In this document: positions 58,388 to 64,000 of the stretch, piece by piece | Layout of the letters: each line of letters begins with the position of its first letter | Position numbering within the stretch: position 1 is the stretch's first letter | Assembly (NCBI GenBank): GCA_016125255.1 | Contig: WGMD01000015.1 | Coordinates: forward strand, 31,396-95,395 | Direction: 5' to 3' | Length of the DNA stretch: 64,000 nt | DNA from: Planctomycetota bacterium | Lineage (GTDB): Bacteria > Planctomycetota > Phycisphaerae > Phycisphaerales > Zrk34 | Translations under genes and position numbers: made by a program | The notes under the pieces: model-generated | Database searches by the model: none | What the model saw: the letters and a program-made list of their open reading frames with translations, nothing else | What the model was told of the DNA's origin: nothing

Positions 58388-60088
58388 ATGGTGCGATGGA
58401 TCAATGGGCTTTGGATGTCGGCGGGGGCGCTGCTTGTCATTTGCATCACCGGCTGCGCCCAGCGGACGAATCGCTCCTCCGCCGAGGCGTATTACGATCA
58501 TGCGTATCCGGCGGCGCGCGACGCGGTGCGCCAGCTCGCCACGGATCGCAAGAGCACGGACATCGTGCTCGACAACATGCGGCTGGGCATGGCGTCGCTG
58601 GCCGACGGCGATCTGGACGAGTCGGAGCGGGCGCTTTTGCGAGCGTACGAATATCTGCGCAGCGGGGGGGTGAACACGGACGACCGCACGATCGCCAGCG
58701 AGTATTTTTTCGAGGGCGTGAAGGTCTGGAAGGGCGAGCCGTTCGAGCAGGCGATGAGCTACTACTACATCTCCGCGCTGTACATGCTCAAAGGCGACTG
58801 GGAGAACGCGCGGGCGGCGGCGTCGAATTCGCTCTTCGCCCTGCGCGATTTCGCGGGTTCACCCGAGAATATGGAGCAGCTCGCCCGCACCGCCGCGGAG
58901 CACGATCAGCAGCGCGGCGGCGACTACCTCAAGACGGGCTACAAGGCGATCGAGTCGCAGTTCGCGCTGGGATATCTGATGGCGGCGACGGCGTACGTGC
59001 AGATGAAGCAGCCGGCGGATGCGAAGCCGCTGTTCGATCGCGTGCGGGAGCTGCGGGCGGATTTGGCGCCGCTGGCCGATGCGCTGGAGGGCGGGCAGTA
59101 TGACACGCTCTTGCTGGTCGATGTCGGGCGCGGGCCGCGCAAACAGGCGTATGGGGAGGACGATGCGATGGTGCGCTTCGTGCCGGACGGACGGCAGTTC
59201 GCGCAGCCGCTGGCGGCGGTGTTCATCGACGGCCGGGCGCAACCGCTCGTCGGGCAGAAGCCGGTGGTTGATCTGTGGACGCTGAGCCAGTCGCCGCGCT
59301 GGTGGTCGCTGGAGGAGATGCGCAAGGCGCGCAGCGCGATCGGCAACGTGCTGCTGATGGGCGGACTGGCCGCCACCGCCATCGGCTCCAACGCCCACAG
59401 CCGCGAGGCGACTTACGCCGGTCTCGGCGCCGCCGCGCTGGGCATGCTCATGAAGAGCGGCTCCAAGGCCGACACGCGCCAACTCGAAATGCTCCCGCAC
59501 TGCGTCTTCATGGTCCCCGTCATGCTCGGCACCGGACGCCACGAAATCGGCGTGCAGTTCCAGAACGAATCCGGCTGCGACGCGGCGTGGCACGAGATCA
59601 CCGGCGGTTCCGTCGGCAATCCCGCCGTCTACTACCTGCGTCAACACAATGGCAACGGGGCCGGCATGCCCCCGTGGGCCGGCAAGCCGCGCTACTCCGC
59701 CGATGTGCTCGACTATCAGCCCGGGCATCTGCCCTACATCCTCGGCGGCGACGATGTGACCCCGCCCAGCGCGGCACTCATCGACGCCTATCACAAAGCC
59801 GGCGTGCTCACCAACCTTTCGCTGACCGACCTGACCGCGCTCTATCAGAGCGAAGGTATCGTCTTCCGCCCCGGCCCGCAGGGACGCGATGACACGACCG
59901 GCCTGGACCCGATTTACTACCGTCACATCACCGCGCGCGGCCTCGTGCTTTTCACGCCCCGCCCCGGAACGCACGGCTACGAACGCATCACCCGTCTGCC
60001 CCATGACCCCTATCAGCCGCGCCATGACGAGGTGAAGCGTATAATGAGCCAGCTTGCGAACCCGGCCCCGGCTCAGGCGTACAAATGA
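58388..60088 (+). CDS. COG3014-like lipoprotein
   Basis: 566 residues from ATG 58388, nine bases after the LpoB-like stop. The signal peptide ends in lipobox ITGC. The N-terminal half is helical with TPR-like texture (EAYYDHAYPAARDAVRQLAT, YEYLRSGGVNTDDRTIASEY, YYYISALYMLKGDWENARAA). The central region has a hydrophobic Gly/Ala stretch (IGNVLLMGGLAATAIG). The pattern matches the COG3014 uncharacterised lipoproteins that sit next to LpoB in other bacteria. Function unknown; an outer-membrane lipoprotein of the same complex is likely. Confidence 0.75.
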   Translation: MVRWINGLWMSAGALLVICITGCAQRTNRSSAEAYYDHAYPAARDAVRQLATDRKSTDIVLDNMRLGMASLADGDLDESERALLRAYEYLRSGGVNTDDRTIASEYFFEGVKVWKGEPFEQAMSYYYISALYMLKGDWENARAAASNSLFALRDFAGSPENMEQLARTAAEHDQQRGGDYLKTGYKAIESQFALGYLMAATAYVQMKQPADAKPLFDRVRELRADLAPLADALEGGQYDTLLLVDVGRGPRKQAYGEDDAMVRFVPDGRQFAQPLAAVFIDGRAQPLVGQKPVVDLWTLSQSPRWWSLEEMRKARSAIGNVLLMGGLAATAIGSNAHSREATYAGLGAAALGMLMKSGSKADTRQLEMLPHCVFMVPVMLGTGRHEIGVQFQNESGCDAAWHEITGGSVGNPAVYYLRQHNGNGAGMPPWAGKPRYSADVLDYQPGHLPYILGGDDVTPPSAALIDAYHKAGVLTNLSLTDLTALYQSEGIVFRPGPQGRDDTTGLDPIYYRHITARGLVLFTPRPGTHGYERITRLPHDPYQPRHDEVKRIMSQLANPAPAQAYK

Positions 60089-60104
60089 CCAACAGGAGCG
60101 AACC

Positions 60105-60524
60105 GTGAGTGCCAACCAAACGTCCCTCTACGCCGCGTTGACCTTAGCCATGAGCATGATCGTCGGCGGGTGCAATTCCGATACGAGCGTCATCGGCGGA
60201 ACCTACGACGAAGCCCGCGCGTATCCGAAGATCACGCTCTCGCAGGACACGCTTCAGCCCGCCCTCGGGTTTCAGGAACCCGTCGTGACGCGCACATCCA
60301 CGAACTTGATGAGCGTCACCGTCCCCGTGCGGGCGCGCAGCAACGAAGACCTCAATGTCGAATACCGCATCATCTGGTTTGATGCGAACCATCAGCCGAT
60401 CCGGCCCGAGGGATCGTGGATGACCGTGCGCCTCGAGCCGCGCCAGCCGACTTCGATCACCGTGACCAGTTCGTCAACCGATGCGGTGGACTACAACCTT
60501 CAATTCCGCTGGGCCCGGCCCTGA
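60105..60524 (+). CDS. YcfL-family (DUF1425) lipoprotein
   Basis: 139 residues from GTG 60105 with AGGAG at 60094-60098. The signal peptide ends in lipobox IVGGC. The beta-sandwich core has LMSVTVPVRARSNEDLNVEY, RIIWFDANHQPI and EGSWMTVRLEPRQPTSITVT, typical of the YcfL/DUF1425 family. In E. coli ycfL lies next to lpoB, as here. No activity known. Confidence 0.82.
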   Translation: MSANQTSLYAALTLAMSMIVGGCNSDTSVIGGTYDEARAYPKITLSQDTLQPALGFQEPVVTRTSTNLMSVTVPVRARSNEDLNVEYRIIWFDANHQPIRPEGSWMTVRLEPRQPTSITVTSSSTDAVDYNLQFRWARP

Positions 60525-60542
60525 CCAATACGGAGTGGACCT

Positions 60543-61091
60543 ATGAACCGCCTGCTGATTGTTTCATGCCTCGCGCTGCCCCTCGTCGGCTGTGACACCA
60601 CGCCCAAGAACGAAGGCACGAGCCGCAGCTACCGCATCGAGACGCGCGACGTCGGCGCCGGGCCGAACCTCGGGTCCGCCGATCTCGTCTCCGCTTCCGA
60701 GAAAGCCGTCGTCGGCATCGCCGGCGTGCCGGAAATTCAGAAGGCCGGGGACGTGAAGACGATCATCGTCATGGACCGCGTCGAGAACAAGACCTCTGAC
60801 CCGTCCGCCAATTTTCAGATCTACCTCGCCCGCATCCGCGCCGCGCTTAATCAGAGCGGCGCGACGCGCAACCTCGCCTTCGTCGAGACCCGCGCCAAGG
60901 CCGAGGGCATCAAACAGCGCGAAGGCATTCCCGCCGACCAGTCCGGCCGCACCCGCCCCAACTATGCCCTCACCGGTACTTTCTACGACCTGCCGCGAGG
61001 CGTCAGCAACTACTACCTGCTGACCTTCCAGCTCGTCGACCTGACCAACGACATCATCGTCTGGGAAGACAGCTACGAAGTGAAGCTTTAA
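60543..61091 (+). CDS. LpoB-like penicillin-binding-protein activator lipoprotein, copy 2
   Basis: 182 residues with GGAG upstream. The signal peptide ends in lipobox LPLVGC. The mature part has GSADLVSASEKAVVGIAGVP, TIIVMDRVENKTSDPSANFQ, YLARIRAALNQSGATRNLAF, YALTGTFYDLPRGVSNYYLL and DIIVWEDSYEVKL, the same scheme as copy 1. It is the last gene of the operon; a TTTAGCG-class palindrome with a T-run follows. The two copies are diverged, so they probably have separate partners. Confidence 0.85.
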   Translation: MNRLLIVSCLALPLVGCDTTPKNEGTSRSYRIETRDVGAGPNLGSADLVSASEKAVVGIAGVPEIQKAGDVKTIIVMDRVENKTSDPSANFQIYLARIRAALNQSGATRNLAFVETRAKAEGIKQREGIPADQSGRTRPNYALTGTFYDLPRGVSNYYLLTFQLVDLTNDIIVWEDSYEVKL

Positions 61092-61112
61092 ATCGCGTCA
61101 TGTCCCAATCCC

Positions 61113-61146
61113 CCCGTTTAGCGATGCCGCTTGCGGCGTGCTTTTT
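61113..61146. repeat. REP-like palindrome, TTTAGCG class, with T-run
   Basis: CCCGTTTAGCG then ATGCCGC-TT-GCGGCGT (61124-61138) and CTTTTT (61141-61146). It likely serves as terminator for the lipoprotein operon. Confidence 0.65.
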
Positions 61147-61190
61147 CCTTTCCATTTCAGTCGCCCCCCGATCCCGCCGATAACACGGAT

Positions 61191-61406
61191 ATGAGCAACG
61201 CCCCCGGTCCATACCGCCCCTGGCGCGACGACAGCGAGCCGATCATCTCGCCCGAGCAGGCGTACGTCGAAGCCCGCCTTCGCGCGATGGAGCAGCGGCT
61301 CATCGCCCTCGAAAAGCTCGTCGCCGGATACAAGGGCGATCTTCCGGGCGCCCGCACCGAGCCGTACAACCACGTCTTCGATCAGCGCCGCAACGAAGCA
61401 GCGTGA
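61191..61406 (+). CDS. Small hypothetical protein, 71 residues
   Basis: ATG 61191, no clear Shine-Dalgarno; the frame stays open upstream into the palindrome. The product is hydrophilic with a short coiled-coil (VEARLRAMEQRLIALEKLVA), somewhat SlyX-like in texture only. No family recognised. It lies just after the repeat and before the bipartite element. Confidence 0.55.
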   Translation: MSNAPGPYRPWRDDSEPIISPEQAYVEARLRAMEQRLIALEKLVAGYKGDLPGARTEPYNHVFDQRRNEAA

Positions 61407-61409
61407 GTC

Positions 61410-61530
61410 ATCCTCCCTCTCCCGCCGGGAGAGGGCCGGGGTGAGGGTGGCCAAGGATGATGGCGCGCTTCATTACGTGATCCGTCAGTCATTGAGCGTC
61501 CTCTCACCCTAACCCTCTCCCGGAGGGAAA
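61410..61530. repeat. Bipartite palindromic element, copy 4
   Basis: Left arm TCCCTCTCCCGCCGGGAGAGG... and CCGGGGTGAGGGTGGCC (61413-61452), a spacer with GGCGCGCTTC, and right arm CTCTCACCCTAACCCTCTCCC... (61501-61528). Spacer and left arm are close to copy 3 at 44389. Confidence 0.8.
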
Positions 61531-61787
61531 TGCCGGGACACGCGATACTCATCGCAGCGGCGTAGTAACCGGCAATATGGGCGCTTTGGCCGGCCGTTTT
61601 CGCGTCTCGACCGGTGACAGAGACGCCTTGGCACCGGTGCCATCAGGCGTTGGCACTGCAATTTCACCGGCTTGGCATCGCGCCGCTTCGCGGACCGGGA
61701 CCGGTGACACGGCGCGGCCAGAGCGTTCAGCAGTAGCATCCGGCTTCTTCCAGCCGAACCGGAATGACGCTCTTTACGTAAGATCAT
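61531..61787. other. Gene-free stretch with ACCGGTGACA repeats
   Basis: No credible gene on either strand. ACCGGTGACA occurs at about 61610 and 61704, and TTGGCAC/GTGCCA-type palindromes lie between. The low coding signal and the toxin operon beyond suggest an accessory insertion boundary. Confidence 0.45.
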
Positions 61788-61819
61788 GTGTGGCAATATG
61801 CCGCACGCAATGCTATACT
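61788..61819 (+). promoter_or_regulatory. tacA promoter with overlapping operator palindrome
   Basis: GTGTGGCAATATGCCGCAC (61788-61806) is an imperfect palindrome with one mismatch pair. It covers the weak -35 TGGCAA (61791-61796) and precedes -10 TATACT (61814-61819) with 17 bp spacing. Placement suits autorepression by a ribbon-helix-helix antitoxin. Confidence 0.5.
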
Positions 61820-61857
61820 TCATGGGTCAGAAAGTCGATACTTGAGTGGAGACCACC

Positions 61858-62136
61858 ATGGCGACGACAGCGAACAATACACGATTGGACGTCCGCTTGG
61901 GCGAAGAGCAGAAGAAGCTCATCGAACAGGCCGCTGGGTTCCTGGGCCAGACGATCAGTGCATTCACGGTCGCCACGCTTGTCCATCAGGCTGAGCAAGT
62001 CGTCGAGCGGTTTGGGATGCTGCGCCTCAGCGACCGCGACCGGGACGCCTTCCTGGCCGCCCTCGACAATCCGCCCGCGCCGAACGCGAAGCTTTGCAGA
62101 GCGGCCAAACGCTACGCTGCGAAGGTGACGCGGTGA
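61858..62136 (+). CDS. tacA: TacA-type (DUF1778) ribbon-helix-helix antitoxin
   Basis: 92 residues from ATG 61858 with GGAG at 61848-61851. N-terminal ribbon-helix-helix NTRLDVRLGEEQKKLIEQAA, then TISAFTVATLVHQAEQVVER, and a toxin-wrapping tail DRDRDAFLAALDNPPAP typical of DUF1778 antitoxins. Its stop overlaps the toxin start as GTGA. Upstream palindrome suggests autoregulation. Confidence 0.88.
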   Translation: MATTANNTRLDVRLGEEQKKLIEQAAGFLGQTISAFTVATLVHQAEQVVERFGMLRLSDRDRDAFLAALDNPPAPNAKLCRAAKRYAAKVTR

Positions 62137-62630
62137 GCCAGTGGCGCATCGAACTGCTGGACAAGCATCACCAGCGTGAGGGGTTTGACTGCGGCGAAGA
62201 AAGCTTGAATAGCTTTCTCCACACCCACGCCGGTCAAAACGCACGACGCGATATTTCGCGCACGTATGTGGTCCTGCCTGCTGAATCCAATGTGGTGGTT
62301 GGCTACTACACGCTTTCCAGCGGCAGCGTGGCTTTCAGCAGCCTGCCGGACGCTTCGACCAAACGACTGCCGAAGTACCCCGTGCCGACGGCACATCTGG
62401 GACGACTGGCGATCGATCGCCGATTCCAGGGGCAAGGTCTCGGCGGCATCCTGCTGATCGATGCGCTGCGGTGTGTCCGCGAGGCTGCCGACCGGATCGG
62501 TATCCACGCCGTAACCGTCCATGCGCTCAATGCCAAAGCCAAGCGGTTCTATGAGACGCACGGTTTCATGAATCTGCGCGATGACGAACTGCACCTGTTC
62601 CTGCCGATGGCCACGATCCGAGAGCTATGA
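62133..62630 (+). CDS. tacT: TacT-type GNAT acetyltransferase toxin
   Basis: 165 residues from GTG 62133. GNAT fold: FDCGEESLNSFLHTHAGQNA near the N-terminus is the TacT signature; acetyl-CoA loop RRFQGQGLGGILLIDAL; the catalytic Tyr in AKRFYETHGF. TacT-family toxins acetylate the amino group of charged tRNAs and block translation. Its TGA overlaps the next ATG (ATGA), adding an HTH gene to the operon. Confidence 0.9.
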   Translation: MSQWRIELLDKHHQREGFDCGEESLNSFLHTHAGQNARRDISRTYVVLPAESNVVVGYYTLSSGSVAFSSLPDASTKRLPKYPVPTAHLGRLAIDRRFQGQGLGGILLIDALRCVREAADRIGIHAVTVHALNAKAKRFYETHGFMNLRDDELHLFLPMATIREL

Positions 62631-63043
62631 AGAACACCCGCCACAAACTCCCGCGCAGCTTCGACGCCCTCGTGGCCGAGATGCCCCCGCAGGCAATCAT
62701 GGATGAGGTGCGTTACGAGAACACCCTCGAGATGGTCGACCGCCTGATGACGGCGGGCAAGCTGACCAAAGGGCAAGAGCTCTACCTCGAAACGCTGGTG
62801 CAGCTCGTGCAGGTGTATGAAGCCAGGCATGTCGCCATCGACACCACCGACCTGAGCGGCGTCGATGCTCTTCGGCATCTGCTGGCCGAGAACGACATGA
62901 ATGCATCCGATCTGGCTCGTCTGCTGGGTATTCATCAGAGCATGGGCTCGAAGATTCTCAAGGGCGAGCGCTCGCTGACCGTCGAGCACCTGCGCAAGCT
63001 CGCCGACCGTTTCAAGGTGCGCCCGGAGTTGTTCATGGCGTGA
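62627..63043 (+). CDS. HigA-like HTH antitoxin/regulator, third gene of the TacAT operon
   Basis: 138 residues, ATG overlapping the tacT stop. N-terminal helical region (FDALVAEMPPQAIMDEVRYE, LTKGQELYLETLVQLVQVYE) and a C-terminal XRE-type helix-turn-helix (NDMNASDLARLLGIHQSMGS, ILKGERSLTVEHLRKLADRF). This is the layout of E. coli-type HigA (COG5499), usually paired with the RNase HigB. No HigB is present here. It may regulate the TacAT operon or be a leftover antitoxin. Confidence 0.82.
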   Translation: MKNTRHKLPRSFDALVAEMPPQAIMDEVRYENTLEMVDRLMTAGKLTKGQELYLETLVQLVQVYEARHVAIDTTDLSGVDALRHLLAENDMNASDLARLLGIHQSMGSKILKGERSLTVEHLRKLADRFKVRPELFMA

Positions 63044-63336
63044 GGTGGAGGACGAGGGGCTGATGCAAAGTGCCAAGGCTGCGAAACCTGGCACTGCCAA
63101 AATCATCGATTCCAGCTTGCGAGGGCCGATTTTCGACCCAAAGTGCCAAACTCGCCTGTTTTCGCGTTCTCCGCCTCCCCTTGCCAAGCAGTCTCATCGC
63201 CGCTGCACATTGAGACTTTTGAGACATCCAAAAACCGCGATTCCAAGCCAATATCGTCGTTTTTTGGACCGAAGTCTCAAAGTCTCACCTTTTCGCATTC
63301 TCCGCCCCCCCACCGCCGTCACCCATCCGATCGCCA
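63044..63336. other. Intergenic region with two related repeat blocks
   Basis: AAAGTGCCAA occurs twice (63066 and 63140). CGCGTTCTCCGCCTCCCC and CGCATTCTCCGCCCCCCC recur about 133 bp apart. TGAGACTTTTGAGAC (about 63209-63223) faces GTCTCAAAGTCTCAC (about 63280). No credible gene. Confidence 0.45.
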
Positions 63337-63984
63337 TCATCTGAGCCGGTAGAAACCCGGATGCGTCGTCCGGTCAAACTCGACCAGTCCCACATCCGAA
63401 AGTTCGCCCAGCACGCGCTTGGCGGTCCGACCGCTGATGCCGAATTCCTGTTCGACCTCACGCCGAGTCAGCTTGCCCTCGGATGCCAGTTGAACCATCA
63501 CCCATCGCTGCTTATCGTTGAGTCGCAGTGACGATCCGGCACCCTTCGATGGGCTTGCCTTCTGTTCGAGCCGGTCTGATTCACCCACGATGGTGCCGTC
63601 TTCGTCGCACACCTCCACGACGATCCGTTCTGTCAAGTGATAGCCAACGTCGTCCCGAGCGATCACATGTTCCGGATCGCATTGTTTGCCGCAACGATTC
63701 ATCGCCTTGGTACATCGTGACCGGAGCGTGGATATCGCGCGGAATAATGTGTTCTGCATGGGCTGGGGTTTGAGTCGGCGGGCCAGGGCCGTGCTCTTCA
63801 GATGAACTCGCTGCCCCCTAGCATCTTCTGCTCTCAATGCCAGCAGAATCTGCCAGGCGCAGCCTCTTTGGCTCCTCTCACAAACCGTCACACCGCCCAG
63901 ATCAATGTGATCGGGGTGGTACGCCAGCACGGCTCCATCGAACGGCGCGAGCGGTTCGCTGTCGCCCTTGCCGCTATTTGACAT
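63337..63984 (-). CDS. Transcription regulator with two winged-helix-like domains
   Basis: 215 residues from ATG 63984; the ribosome site is near the window edge and not decisive. Residues 30-125 resemble an OmpR-type winged helix (GCAWQILLALRAEDARGQRV, LFRAISTLRSRCTKAM, DDVGYHLTERIVVEV). Residues 150-215 form a MarR/DeoR-like winged helix (DKQRWVMVQLASEGKLTRRE, FGISGRTAKRVLGELSDVGL, GFYRL). No ligand or enzymatic domain. It converges on the TacAT operon; target unknown. Confidence 0.7.
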   Translation of the reverse strand: MSNSGKGDSEPLAPFDGAVLAYHPDHIDLGGVTVCERSQRGCAWQILLALRAEDARGQRVHLKSTALARRLKPQPMQNTLFRAISTLRSRCTKAMNRCGKQCDPEHVIARDDVGYHLTERIVVEVCDEDGTIVGESDRLEQKASPSKGAGSSLRLNDKQRWVMVQLASEGKLTRREVEQEFGISGRTAKRVLGELSDVGLVEFDRTTHPGFYRLR

Positions 63985-64000
63985 CCGAAAACGCCGGTGC

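Noticed and set aside
61509..61823. 104-residue minus-strand frame in the gap before tacA
   Set aside because: Arg/Cys-rich with no domain, no ribosome site, and it covers the tacA promoter and a repeat.
37..63984. tRNA or rRNA genes
   Set aside because: I looked for T-loop and rRNA-like conserved sequences in the intergenic gaps and recognised none; a covariance search would be needed to exclude small RNAs.

Overview
This 64 kb window is high-GC bacterial chromosome that most resembles a planctomycete of the Phycisphaerae type. That placement is an inference. It rests on a pseudopilin with a DGHVE-type tail, PEP-CTERM-like sorting tails ([16 protein letters not shown]), a LamG surface protein, OmcB-like DUF11 repeats, a kelch-SSS fusion, many short lipoproteins, and numerous GC-rich palindromic intergenic repeats. 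No rRNA, tRNA, CRISPR array or transposase was seen.

Layout. 1-2595: end of a flagellar regulatory block (flhF C-terminus, flhG, a small membrane protein, fliA). 2668-3135: folK. 3149-14399: a sialic-acid locus. A GntR/LacI-type regulator, a LamG PEP-CTERM protein and a pseudopilin form a minus-strand operon with ATGA overlaps. Opposite them run a two-propeller sialidase lipoprotein, an N-acetylneuraminate lyase-like aldolase, a second divergent sialidase-like protein, and a NanM-like kelch mutarotase fused to a sodium:solute symporter. The genes would together release, cleave, equilibrate and import sialic acid; NanK, NanE, NagA and NagB are not in the window. 14536-18615: odhA-odhB (2-oxoglutarate dehydrogenase E1 and an E2 without a recognisable E3-binding domain). 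18744-23216: NDH-2 and a FixL/FixJ-like two-component pair. 23436-31616: envelope genes (DUF11 lipoprotein, LEA14-like lipoprotein, MscS channel, RND adaptor and pump). 31715-41516: zinc-ribbon coiled-coil protein, GcvH, sugar isomerase, a degenerate trypsin-like protein, a PBP4-type peptidase, a small lipoprotein, a propeller-like secreted protein, a zf-TFIIB protein, and a broken class IV histone-deacetylase-like gene. 41536-50456: sulfotransferase, lepA, a REPIN-rich gap, lipoprotein, tagaturonate epimerase, plsC, cmk, an aldo/keto reductase with a zinc dehydrogenase, and a stand-alone TSCPD protein. 50651-56911: PEP-CTERM protein, TPR-like secreted protein, GAF/PP2C phosphatase, hicBA and trpC. 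56986-61406: CPBP protease plus a lipoprotein operon (LpoB-like, COG3014-like, YcfL-like, LpoB-like). 61410-64000: an accessory-looking end with a TacA-TacT-HigA-like operon and a double winged-helix regulator.

Repeats are the other strong feature. At least three palindromic classes occur: a TTTAGCG-core REP (one inverted pair lies inside the pseudopilin leader), a roughly 130-bp bipartite G/C-tract element in four copies (two bracket the second sialidase and the symporter), and one GGGTGCCACGG inverted pair. Several promoters share a TTGNNN-N17-TAtnnT pattern, two with an identical TTGCAT -35. Domain assignments come from reading the translations and known motifs; no database search was run.
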